Shown: piece after piece, positions 1 through 8,119 of the stretch
Layout: the number at the start of each line of letters is the position of its first letter
Numbering within the stretch: the first letter of the stretch is position 1
DNA from: an uncultured Bacteroidales bacterium
GTDB taxonomy: Bacteria > Bacteroidota > Bacteroidia > Bacteroidales > UBA932
Direction: 5' to 3'
DNA length: 64,000 bases
NCBI GenBank assembly: GCA_944325445.1
Contig: CALVAG010000002.1
Span: forward strand, 62,001 to 126,000
The notes under the pieces: generated by a model
What the model was told of the DNA's origin: nothing
What the model saw: the letters and a program-made list of their open reading frames with translations, nothing else
Database searches by the model: none
Made by a program: the position numbers and the translations under genes

Positions 1-198
1 GCCCGGAGGACCATGAAGAAGGACATGATCCAAAGATTCACCGCGTAATTTTGCAGCCTTTACGAATATTTTAAGATTTTCAAGAATTTTATCCTGACCG
101 GAAAAATTTTTGAAATCACGGGGCCTTATTACGTTTTCTATATCTTTGTCTGAAACTTCGGAAACTTTCCGAGGATCGAAATTTTCATTCATATTCAT
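1..198 (-). CDS. ruvB: Holliday junction branch-migration helicase RuvB, N-terminal part (runs off window)
   Basis: Only the first 66 codons are in the window. The translation has the RuvB N-terminal pattern: an RPxxFxxFxGQ stretch, then [11 protein letters not shown], the beginning of the Walker A loop, where the window ends. RuvB is the AAA+ hexamer that drives RuvA-bound Holliday junctions in recombinational repair. The start chosen is the ATG at 198; a second in-frame ATG lies two codons in. A -7 box (TATTTTTG on the minus strand, 203-210) ends exactly 4 bases before this ATG, so the mRNA is predicted to have essentially no leader. Divergent from mfd. Identity is near certain despite truncation. 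Confidence 0.93.
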   Translation of the reverse strand, partial: MNMNENFDPRKVSEVSDKDIENVIRPRDFKNFSGQDKILENLKIFVKAAKLRGESLDHVLLHGPPG

Positions 199-202
199 GA
201 TA

Positions 203-210
203 CAAAAATA
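203..210 (-). promoter_or_regulatory. ruvB promoter -7 box
   Basis: TATTTTTG on the minus strand matches the Bacteroidetes consensus TAnnTTTG. Four bases separate its G from the ruvB ATG, which places the expected transcription start at the start codon. No clear TTG -33 element is seen at the usual spacing. Confidence 0.6.
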
Positions 211-371
211 TATATTTTATTTTTAAAATCCTTTGATACTTATTTATGACTGTTGATATGTTGATAAAATATAAATTAAAAGTTGTCAATATATCTTTTA
301 ACAATACATTTTATTGAAAAATAGCAGATTGATAATATTATTAACACCTGTTTATATTATATTCTGAGATT

Positions 372-511
372 ATTGTTTATAAAGTCGATGTTGAAATCAT
401 GTGAAAATTTCTGTATAAAAACACTCTTTGTTTTTTCTTTTTAAGGAAAGGATTTTTATATGTAAATTTTAATCAAGAGTACAAAAAAAATTATCATGAT
501 TTATAAACAAT
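372..511. repeat. 12-base inverted repeat, arms 117 bases apart
   Basis: ATTGTTTATAAA at 372-383 is the exact reverse complement of TTTATAAACAAT at 500-511. The arms lie within the AT-rich ruvB/mfd gap. They may be paired binding sites or chance in AT-rich DNA. Confidence 0.45.
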
Positions 512-558
512 TTGTCATAACGTTACAGGTGGAAATGTTAATAATTTCATATCATTTA

Positions 559-589
559 TTGATAGTTGTTTAAAACTTCATTTACTTTG
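559..589 (+). promoter_or_regulatory. mfd promoter (TTG -33, N20, -7 box)
   Basis: TTG at 559-561, a 20-base spacer, then TTACTTTG at 582-589, one mismatch from TAnnTTTG. The box ends 7 bases before the mfd ATG, predicting a leader of 0-3 bases. Confidence 0.55.
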
Positions 590-596
590 CACGCCG

Positions 597-3500
597 ATGG
601 ACAAGTATGATTTCCAAAATAGATTCTCTTCCCAGAATCCTCAGAAAAAACTGACGGAATTTTTAAAGGGAAGCAATAACGGCGTGATATTGAAAGGGCT
701 TTATGGTTCATCCAAAGCATGCTCGTTTTCAGACGCGGCTGAATCTTATAATAAAGGAGTACATATAGTAATACTTAACAATATAGAGCAGGCGCGTTTT
801 TTTACGAACGATCTGTATGGTCTGCTTTCTGATTCGAATGTCTTCTATTTTCCCACATCTGCAAACGGAAACAGTAAGGTTGCTACAATAAAGGAGAGTT
901 CGAACAAGGTACAGCGCAGTGCTGCCATAAATGCATTGAATCACTTTAAAAATGGCGAAAGCAGTTTAAAATTTCTGGTTCTCGTTACCTATCCGGGCGC
1001 TGTATTTGAAAAAATAATAGATAAAAAGGAACTGTCGGACAATATACTTAAAATATCTGTAAATGATACTCTTTCACATGAATTCATAAAGGAGGCCCTG
1101 GCGCTCTATAATTTTGAGAAGGTGGATTTTGTGAGCAGACCCGGAGAATATGCCTTAAGGGGCGGTATCATAGATTTGTTTTCGTTTTCGGACGACAGGC
1201 CGTACAGGATAGATTTTTTCGGAAATACGATAGAGAGCATAAAATATTTCGATATCAATACACAGCGTTCTACGGAACCTGTGGACAGCGTGGAAATATT
1301 TCCGAATATCTATGATGAAGAGAAATTCGAAGAGAGCAACCGTGTTTCCATATTCGAGTACGCAGGTAAAGATTGCATCGTGTGGATAGACAATTATATG
1401 GATGTGGCGACGGAGAGCTTCAAAGAGGTGATGAAATCTGCAGAATCGCTCAAATGCGTCTATTTCGAAGATTATTCGATAGCCGGATACAATAGCGAAG
1501 GGCGCAGAAAAGAGCTGCCGGTAATAAATTTCGATACGGAACCCCAACCGGCATTCAACAAGAATTTCAAACTGTTGCTTTCGGATATAGAAAACAGGGC
1601 GTCAAACGGATACCATATATATATAAGCAGCGACAATCCCAAACAGATAGAGAGGCTAAAAAGCATATTTTCGCACAGTTACGGAGATGATGATGGAAAA
1701 GTGCCGTCATTTGGAGTTATAGACAATTCCATTCATGCCGGTTTTATAGACAATAATTCAAAATTATGCCTCTATACCGACCATCAGATTTTCGACAGAT
1801 TTCACAGAGTAAGGGTAAAAAGGGAGGTCCAGGCAAGCGAAAGGCTTACTTTAGACGAATTGAATGCCTTTAGAATAGGAGATTATGTAGTCCATATCGA
1901 CCATGGAGTAGGCATATTCGGCGGATTGGTAAAGACGAATGTGAACGGCAAGGTACAGGAAGCCATAAAACTCATATATAAGGATAATGATGTAATATTC
2001 GTCTCCATCCACGGGATACACAGGATAGCCAGATATAAATCAAAGGATTCCGTCCCTCCGAAAATTTATAAACTCGGCAGCGGCGCATGGGAAAAACTGA
2101 AAAGGACGACTAAATCCAAAGTCAAGGATATAGCGAAAGAGCTCATAAAACTTTATGCTCAGCGTCAGGCAGTAAAGGGATTCGCCTTTTCGGGCGATAC
2201 ATATATGCAGCATGAGTTGGAAGCTTCGTTTATTTACGAAGATACTCCCGACCAGCTTAAAGCCACTAAAGCCGTCAAGGAGGATATGGAAAAACCGCAT
2301 CCCATGGACAGGCTTGTATGCGGGGATGTAGGGTTCGGCAAAACGGAGGTAGCAATAAGGGCGGCATTCAAAGCAGTCGCAGACAACAAGCAGGTTGCAG
2401 TTTTGGTTCCTACCACAATTCTGGCATTGCAACATTACAAGACCTTTTCCGGGCGGCTCGAAAAATTCCCGTGCAATGTGGAATTCCTGAGCCGTCTCAA
2501 AAGCCCGAAAGAGATAAGGGAGATAGCTGAAAATTTAAAGAACGGAAAGATAGATATAATAATAGGCACTCACAGGCTGTTGAACAAATCCATAGAGTTC
2601 AAAGATTTGGGGTTGCTGATAATAGACGAGGAGCAGAAGTTCGGTGTTGCGGCAAAGGAGAGATTAAGGCATTTGAAATTATCTGTAGATACGCTGACCT
2701 TGACGGCGACCCCCATTCCCCGGACACTTCAGTTTTCGCTTTTGGGCGCAAGGGATCTTTCAATAATAAATACTCCTCCGCCCAACAGGCTTCCCGTGCA
2801 GACCGAGATTATGGATTTTAATGAAGACAGTATAAGGGATGCCATAATATTCGAGATAGAGAGGGGAGGCCAGGTCTTTTTCGTACACAACAGAGTTGAG
2901 GATATTCTGGCTATAGAGGATATAATACGTAGGATATGCCCTGGCGTAAAGACGTGCGTCGGACATGGACAAATGGAACCGAAAGAGTTGGAAACTAGAA
3001 TGATGGATTTTATCATGGGTGATTATGACGTACTTATAGCCACTTCCATAATAGAGAACGGCATAGATGTACCGAACGCCAATACCATTATAATAAATCA
3101 GGCACAGAACTTCGGACTGAGCGACCTTCACCAGTTAAGGGGCAGGGTGGGCCGTTCCAATGTAAAGGCTTTCTGTTATCTGATAGTACCTCCTATGGTT
3201 TCCATTACGGATGATGCCCGCCGCAGGCTTAGGGCAATCGAAGCCTTTTCCGATTTGGGCAGCGGGTTCAATATTGCGATGCAGGATTTGGATATCAGGG
3301 GGGCAGGCAATCTTTTGGGAGGAGAGCAGAGCGGTTTTGTGGCGGATATGGGATTCGAAACTTATCAGAGGATATTGTCGGAGGCCTTTATGGAGATAAG
3401 GGAAGAGGAGGAAGATACATTGCCAGATGATGCTCTTCAAAGCGACAGATATCTTACGGATTGCGTAATAGATACCGATCTGGAACTCCTGATACCCGAC

Positions 3501-3923
3501 AGCTATATTTCCCAGGTGTCGGAAAAAATCAGATTATACAAGGAGCTTGATGCCATGAGCGGCGAAGATGAAATCTCGGACTTTATAGCGGGCCTCAGAG
3601 ACAGATTCGGAGAACTTCCGGAGCAGCTGGTGCAACTTATAAATGTAGTGCGGTTGAAACGCGAAGCGATAGCTTTGGGTTTTGAAAGGATTGTGATAAA
3701 GAACGGTATAATGCTGGCTTATTTTATCTCGAATCAAAGTTCCGATTATTATAAATCCGTACTCTTTTCCGATATTCTGAACTATATAAACGGCAGAAAG
3801 GCCGATTTCAGGATAAAGGAGCAGAACGATAGGCTTTTTTTAAGGGTAGAAGGTGTGGAGACGATGGGAAAAGCATACAATTTGTTGCTGAAAATGAGGG
3901 AGACAGTGGGAAAAATATCCTAA
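597..3923 (+). CDS. mfd: Transcription-repair coupling factor Mfd
   Basis: Full-length Mfd (1108 aa, usual 1100-1150). It displaces RNA polymerase stalled at DNA lesions and recruits UvrA for nucleotide excision repair. Visible modules are a UvrB-like N-terminal region (SRPGEYALRGGIIDLF, about residues 178-195), a CarD-like RNA-polymerase interaction domain (GDYVVHIDHGVGIFGG, about 426-442), and a superfamily 2 translocase with Walker A GDVGFGKTE (about 575), DEEQ (about 676), TATPIPRTL (about 702) and HQLRGRVGRS (about 843), followed by the C-terminal TRCF domain. All key helicase residues are present. It has its own promoter; coaX follows after 20 bases with a separate -7 box. Divergent to ruvB, so two repair genes share one intergenic region. 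Confidence 0.98.
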   Translation: MDKYDFQNRFSSQNPQKKLTEFLKGSNNGVILKGLYGSSKACSFSDAAESYNKGVHIVILNNIEQARFFTNDLYGLLSDSNVFYFPTSANGNSKVATIKESSNKVQRSAAINALNHFKNGESSLKFLVLVTYPGAVFEKIIDKKELSDNILKISVNDTLSHEFIKEALALYNFEKVDFVSRPGEYALRGGIIDLFSFSDDRPYRIDFFGNTIESIKYFDINTQRSTEPVDSVEIFPNIYDEEKFEESNRVSIFEYAGKDCIVWIDNYMDVATESFKEVMKSAESLKCVYFEDYSIAGYNSEGRRKELPVINFDTEPQPAFNKNFKLLLSDIENRASNGYHIYISSDNPKQIERLKSIFSHSYGDDDGKVPSFGVIDNSIHAGFIDNNSKLCLYTDHQIFDRFHRVRVKREVQASERLTLDELNAFRIGDYVVHIDHGVGIFGGLVKTNVNGKVQEAIKLIYKDNDVIFVSIHGIHRIARYKSKDSVPPKIYKLGSGAWEKLKRTTKSKVKDIAKELIKLYAQRQAVKGFAFSGDTYMQHELEASFIYEDTPDQLKATKAVKEDMEKPHPMDRLVCGDVGFGKTEVAIRAAFKAVADNKQVAVLVPTTILALQHYKTFSGRLEKFPCNVEFLSRLKSPKEIREIAENLKNGKIDIIIGTHRLLNKSIEFKDLGLLIIDEEQKFGVAAKERLRHLKLSVDTLTLTATPIPRTLQFSLLGARDLSIINTPPPNRLPVQTEIMDFNEDSIRDAIIFEIERGGQVFFVHNRVEDILAIEDIIRRICPGVKTCVGHGQMEPKELETRMMDFIMGDYDVLIATSIIENGIDVPNANTIIINQAQNFGLSDLHQLRGRVGRSNVKAFCYLIVPPMVSITDDARRRLRAIEAFSDLGSGFNIAMQDLDIRGAGNLLGGEQSGFVADMGFETYQRILSEAFMEIREEEEDTLPDDALQSDRYLTDCVIDTDLELLIPDSYISQVSEKIRLYKELDAMSGEDEISDFIAGLRDRFGELPEQLVQLINVVRLKREAIALGFERIVIKNGIMLAYFISNQSSDYYKSVLFSDILNYINGRKADFRIKEQNDRLFLRVEGVETMGKAYNLLLKMRETVGKIS

Positions 3924-3931
3924 ATATTTAA

Positions 3932-3939
3932 TATATTTG
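3932..3939 (+). promoter_or_regulatory. coaX promoter -7 box
   Basis: TATATTTG, a perfect TAnnTTTG match just after the mfd stop. Four bases separate it from the GTG start of coaX, so the predicted transcript begins at the start codon itself. Confidence 0.6.
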
Positions 3940-3943
3940 CGCG

Positions 3944-4678
3944 GTGACTGATTTTTTGATAGATCTGGGAAATACGAACTGCAAAGTCGCATTTGAAAAA
4001 GACGGCGTTCTCACAGAGGTGAAAAGAGGTTCATTCGGTGAGGATGTCTCTTCTTTTATACTCTCCTCTCTGGGAGATAAAAAGCCGGAAGTGATAGTAT
4101 TTTCGAATGTGCGGGAGGATAAACCGGCACTTGTGGAAGAGTTGAAAAAACGGTGCAACAAGCTCGTGATTCTGGATTACAGGACCGAATTGCCGTTGGA
4201 TTTGAATTACAGGTTTCCGGCAGCCGGGCTCGGTGCAGACAGAATAGCCGGGGCCCTGGCGACCGCTATGATGTTTCCCGGCAGGGATTGCATAAAATTC
4301 GATTTCGGAACGGCGCTTACCGTAGATTTTATAGATAAAAATGGAACATTTTTAGGAGGGAATATATCTTTAGGGCTAACAAGCAGATTCAGAGCGCTTA
4401 ATATATTTACGAAAAGACTTCCGCTCATAAAACCGGAAGGTGATTTCCCGGATATAGGCGTCGATACCGAGGGCGCCATGACCGCCGGAGTCGTTTTCGG
4501 TCTAATATTTGAAGTAGAGGGTTATATTAAGAAATATCCGGAACATGCGGTTGTATTTACCGGCGGTGATTCGTTTTATTTTGCAGAACGGATGAAAAAT
4601 GCCATATTTGTTGTTCCGAATTTAGTACTGAATGGATTGGCGAAAATCGCAACTTATTATGCAAACAGGAAAGATTAA
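3944..4678 (+). CDS. coaX: Type III pantothenate kinase
   Basis: Phosphorylates pantothenate, the first committed step of coenzyme A synthesis. The 244-aa length is normal for CoaX. The ASKHA-fold signatures are clear: DLGNTNCK at residues 7-14 (phosphate 1), GADR near 97, and DFGTALTVDFI near 119 (phosphate 2). The start is GTG, the only suitable start before the DLGNTN motif. It overlaps the next gene by 20 bases. In Bacteroidales coaX commonly heads a run of outer-membrane biogenesis genes, as here. The upstream -7 box is 4 bases away, so the mRNA is probably leaderless. Confidence 0.96.
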   Translation: MTDFLIDLGNTNCKVAFEKDGVLTEVKRGSFGEDVSSFILSSLGDKKPEVIVFSNVREDKPALVEELKKRCNKLVILDYRTELPLDLNYRFPAAGLGADRIAGALATAMMFPGRDCIKFDFGTALTVDFIDKNGTFLGGNISLGLTSRFRALNIFTKRLPLIKPEGDFPDIGVDTEGAMTAGVVFGLIFEVEGYIKKYPEHAVVFTGGDSFYFAERMKNAIFVVPNLVLNGLAKIATYYANRKD

Positions 4679-5978
4679 GAAATCTCTGTTTTTCATTCTG
4701 CTTTCGGCTCTGTTTTTTGCCGGTGCAGATGCAATGGGGCAAAACACAGATGCTTTGGGAACATATACTCCGTATTCCCTGTACGGAATCGGTAATATAG
4801 AAAAACAGGGAACGGCGGTAAACAGGGCGATGGGAGGAATCGGTACGGGACTTCGGAGCAATCGTTATATAAATTATCTCAATCCGGCATCCATTACGAA
4901 CAGGGACACTCTTTCATTTATGCTGGATTTCGGTGTAGACCAGAAAAACATTTACAGTTCTGACGGAATAAGCAATACCGGTTACAATACGTTTAGCGTC
5001 AAAAATCTGGTCTTTTCCGCCCCTGTGTATAAGAAGTCGGCGTTGATAGTGGGAGTAGTTCCGTACAGCAATATCGGTTACAAATTCGAGAATACGGAGA
5101 CCGATCCGTCGATTGTTTCGCAATATGGCAGCATAACATATCAAAAGTACGGCGAAGGGAGCATCAACCAGTTTTTTATAGGAGGTGCGATGAATTTCCT
5201 TAAGGATTTTTCAATCGGTGCCCAATATATCTACTATTTCGGTGCATTGAACAGAAACAGCAATGTCCTTTTCAGTTCAGATCCTTCTGTCCGTAGCATT
5301 ACGACGGGGTGGGACTATTCGCTGGGTGCCTCTTCGGTCAAGGTAGGCCTGCAATATTTCAAGGGATTCGGGGAGAGGAACCAATATTATTTCAATGCCG
5401 GTGCTACCTATACTCTGGCAACCTCGCTTAAGGGAGACTACAACCGTTTTGCCCGTGCACAGCAGGAAGGCACAAGCGCTATCGATACGGTGTACAATTA
5501 TTCGACAGATAATGCAAAGGTGAAACTGCCGCATGAATTTTCGATAGGAATGTCGATAGGGCAAAGGGACAAATGGATGTTGGGAGCCGATTATGTGCAG
5601 CAGAACTGGAAAAGTTCGGCGTATGACGGGGTGGAGGGAATGAATTTCACTCCCAATACGGCACGTTCGTTCAGACTGGGCTTTGAGTTCATTCCCAACA
5701 TGTATGACTTGAAATATTATTTCAAAAGGGTTACATACAGGTTCGGAGCATATTATGACCAGACCTATATGAACTTTGGCGGAAACCGGATAAATGCTGC
5801 CGGTTTCACGTTCGGGATGTCGCTTCCCATATACAGGCTGTACAATGCTTTCAACGTTGCTGTGGATTTCGGACAGAGGGGTTCTACTAAAAACAACCTG
5901 GTGCGTGAAAGATATGTACAGTTTGTCATAAACATCAGCCTGCACGATTTATGGTTCATAAAATACAGATACCAATAA
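4659..5978 (+). CDS. Predicted outer-membrane beta-barrel protein
   Basis: 439 aa from the ATG at 4659. An alternative ATG at 4632 lies deeper inside coaX and would place nine polar residues before the signal peptide. The chosen start gives a clean signal peptide (KKSLFFILLSALFFAGADA). The mature protein starts with a conserved-looking TPYSLYGIGNI segment, has many alternating aromatic strands (for example RYINYLNPASI), and ends in IKYRYQ, typical of a barrel. It resembles the FadL/OmpP1-like proteins found after coaX in Bacteroidales; the substrate is unknown. The 20-base overlap with coaX suggests translational coupling. Confidence 0.75.
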   Translation: MQTGKIKKSLFFILLSALFFAGADAMGQNTDALGTYTPYSLYGIGNIEKQGTAVNRAMGGIGTGLRSNRYINYLNPASITNRDTLSFMLDFGVDQKNIYSSDGISNTGYNTFSVKNLVFSAPVYKKSALIVGVVPYSNIGYKFENTETDPSIVSQYGSITYQKYGEGSINQFFIGGAMNFLKDFSIGAQYIYYFGALNRNSNVLFSSDPSVRSITTGWDYSLGASSVKVGLQYFKGFGERNQYYFNAGATYTLATSLKGDYNRFARAQQEGTSAIDTVYNYSTDNAKVKLPHEFSIGMSIGQRDKWMLGADYVQQNWKSSAYDGVEGMNFTPNTARSFRLGFEFIPNMYDLKYYFKRVTYRFGAYYDQTYMNFGGNRINAAGFTFGMSLPIYRLYNAFNVAVDFGQRGSTKNNLVRERYVQFVINISLHDLWFIKYRYQ

Positions 5979-6021
5979 AAAACAACATTTTTATTATAAA
6001 TAAACTTATTTTTAATATATT

Positions 6022-7341
6022 ATGAAAAAATTATCTTTAGCTCTTTTGACCGTTGTTATGCTTTTCAGCGTAACATCACTTTTCGCTCAGGGCAAATACG
6101 GCGCCGATAGCGCGAACTGTGTAAAGTACTTAAACTTCTACCGCGATTATTATAGACAAAATAATTATCAGGAAGCTGCCGGATTGTGGAGAAAGGCAAT
6201 GGAAAGCTGCCCTCCTACCGCAAGCCAGAACATGCTGATTCATGGCCGTACCATTATGAGATATCTTATCGACACCTATCAGGGCGCACCTGAAGGGAAG
6301 CAGGCTCTCATAGACTCTCTTATCATGATTCACGATATCAGGGCGCAGTACTATCCGAACAGAAAACTTCAGGCTATGGAGAACAAGGCATTCGATATGA
6401 TATCATATGAGCCGGCAGACAACAAGGAGGTATTCGATGTATTGGGAGAGGTCATAGATATGATGGGAGAAGAGGTGAATCCCGATCTGCTGGTTGCGAA
6501 AATGGACAGGGCAAGGCAGCTCTATGAGGCCGACAAACTTTCAGATGAAGAGGTTCTCAATACATACTCGCACTACGCCCCTATATTGGAAGAGATTGTA
6601 GATGATAATCCTTCTGAGGATAACCAGCAGAGACAAAAGGTATTCGACAATGCATTCGTTGCCAGCGGAGTTGCAAGCTGCGACAACCTTATCAGGGTAT
6701 TCCAGCCGAGATTCGAGGCCAATCCCAATGATCTTGCTCTTGTAAAATCAATCGCCACCCTGCTTTCGAATGCGGATTGCGTGGATTCTACACTCTTCCT
6801 GCATGCGGTAAATGCGATGCATAAACTGGAGCCGTCTTACAGTTCAGCACGCCTTCTTTACAGACTGCACGCTTCAAAAGACGAGCATGATCTTGCAATA
6901 CAGTTCCTTCAGGAGGCTATAGACGATGAGGAGTCTACTGCGGCTGAAGATGCGGACATGCTTATGGAGATGGCTTCATATCAGTTCAAGAACATGAATT
7001 CTCCCGCTGCGGCAATAGCGTCTGCAAGAAAGGCTATGGAGATGAATGAGGCGGTTGCAGGAAAAGCATATCTTTTGATCGGTACAATATGGTACAATAC
7101 CTCATGCAGCGGCAACGAGATAGAGCAGAGGGCAAAATTCTGGGTTGCAACAGATTATCTCCAGAGAGCAAAGAATGCCGATCCTTCATTGGGCGTTGAG
7201 GCGGATGACCTTATCAGAAATTGCCGCATGTACTATCCTACAACGGAAGATGCCTTCATGTATGACTTGACAGACGGCAACTCTTACACCGTATCATGTT
7301 CAGGCATGAGTGCGACTACAACAGTAAGGACTCAAAAATAG
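6022..7341 (+). CDS. Secreted tetratricopeptide-repeat protein
   Basis: 439 aa with signal peptide (MKKLSLALLTVVMLFSVTSLFAQ). The remainder is helical with TPR-like repeats, for example NNYQEAAGLWRKAMESCP near residues 50-67 and NSPAAAIASARKAMEMNE near 323-340. Two runs, one after the signal peptide and one at the C-terminus, carry several cysteines. It lies between an outer-membrane barrel and LptC, so a periplasmic scaffolding role in envelope assembly is a reasonable inference, but the function is unknown. Its stop codon is immediately followed by the lptC start. Confidence 0.75.
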   Translation: MKKLSLALLTVVMLFSVTSLFAQGKYGADSANCVKYLNFYRDYYRQNNYQEAAGLWRKAMESCPPTASQNMLIHGRTIMRYLIDTYQGAPEGKQALIDSLIMIHDIRAQYYPNRKLQAMENKAFDMISYEPADNKEVFDVLGEVIDMMGEEVNPDLLVAKMDRARQLYEADKLSDEEVLNTYSHYAPILEEIVDDNPSEDNQQRQKVFDNAFVASGVASCDNLIRVFQPRFEANPNDLALVKSIATLLSNADCVDSTLFLHAVNAMHKLEPSYSSARLLYRLHASKDEHDLAIQFLQEAIDDEESTAAEDADMLMEMASYQFKNMNSPAAAIASARKAMEMNEAVAGKAYLLIGTIWYNTSCSGNEIEQRAKFWVATDYLQRAKNADPSLGVEADDLIRNCRMYYPTTEDAFMYDLTDGNSYTVSCSGMSATTTVRTQK

Positions 7342-7343
7342 TG

Positions 7344-8051
7344 ATGCTCTGGCGCACTTATAATGTTATAAAAGAGATGGTATTGGTAGCAATTGCACTG
7401 GCGGTTGCTACCAATGTCGTATCTTGTTCCAACAAAGTGGACCAGGGGGAGATTGTAGATATAAACAAGGTCCCCCGTCAGGTCATAGGCGGCATGTATG
7501 CGGTACAGACGAACAATGGAGGCCTGCAAATGCGTTTGGAGGCGGATTTGATGGAGAGATTCCAGAACGACTCCACAAATGAGTCTTACGAACTCTTTCC
7601 TGAGGGCTTTAAGGTGTACGCATATAATGAAGAGGGGCTTCTGGAGACCCATATCTATTCCGATATTGCGAAGCACACGACCATAAAGGATGGCGAGAAA
7701 TGGGAGGCGTACGGAAATGTGGTGGTTGAAAACTATATTAAGGGGCAACAACTGTTTACCGATACCCTTTATTGGGACCGTGAGGAGGGGAAAATTTATA
7801 CGGATTGTCTGGTGGAGATGTACTCTCCCGACGGTTACATGAAGGGATATGGTATGGAGAGCGATGAAATGGCGCGGAACGCCTCTATTCTGGTTCCGTT
7901 CGACAGTTATGCGATAATCGGCGATTCGCTCTCATATTATGTAGATACGGCAAATTTTATAGGGCCTGTGGCCAGGCCGAATCCGATAGAGACTCTCAAA
8001 CTCACGCAGGGAGATGCGGACACAACTCATAAAGTATTGTCTATAGAGTAA
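7344..8051 (+). CDS. lptC: LPS export periplasmic protein LptC (lipoprotein form)
   Basis: LptC bridges the inner-membrane LptBFG transporter to LptA in the lipopolysaccharide export path. The protein (235 aa from ATG 7344; a GTG at 7341 is also possible) begins with a hydrophobic segment ending in VVSCSNK, a lipobox. It then has the LptC/DUF1239 beta-jellyroll pattern: GLQMRLEADLMERF, FPEGFKVYAYNEEG, HTTIKDGEKWEAYGNVVVEN. A lipidated LptC is usual in Bacteroidetes, unlike the membrane-anchored E. coli form. The start sits 2 bases after the TPR gene stop, so the two are co-translated. Confidence 0.9.
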   Translation: MLWRTYNVIKEMVLVAIALAVATNVVSCSNKVDQGEIVDINKVPRQVIGGMYAVQTNNGGLQMRLEADLMERFQNDSTNESYELFPEGFKVYAYNEEGLLETHIYSDIAKHTTIKDGEKWEAYGNVVVENYIKGQQLFTDTLYWDREEGKIYTDCLVEMYSPDGYMKGYGMESDEMARNASILVPFDSYAIIGDSLSYYVDTANFIGPVARPNPIETLKLTQGDADTTHKVLSIE

Positions 8052-8070
8052 ATAATCGCAAAAAAATTAC

Positions 8071-8078
8071 TATCTTCG
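8071..8078 (+). promoter_or_regulatory. Possible -7 box upstream of ppiD
   Basis: TATCTTCG differs from TAnnTTTG at one position. It lies 41 bases upstream of the PPIase start and would allow expression independent of lptC. Confidence 0.4.
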
Positions 8079-8119
8079 CACCCTCAATATTGTGTTAATT
8101 ATTAAAATTATTATAAAAG

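Larger units (their letters stand above)
199..596. other. AT-rich divergent intergenic region between ruvB and mfd
   Basis: A 398-base gap without a credible ORF, long for this compact window and strongly AT-rich. It contains the two divergent promoters at its ends and a 12-base inverted repeat in the middle. No tRNA or riboswitch fold was recognised, and no convincing DnaA-box cluster. It could hold a small RNA or a regulator-binding site, but nothing in the sequence proves either. Confidence 0.5.

Noticed and set aside
199-596. Replication origin in the AT-rich gap
   Set aside because: No clear cluster of DnaA boxes and no dnaA/gidA-type neighbours; AT richness alone is not enough.
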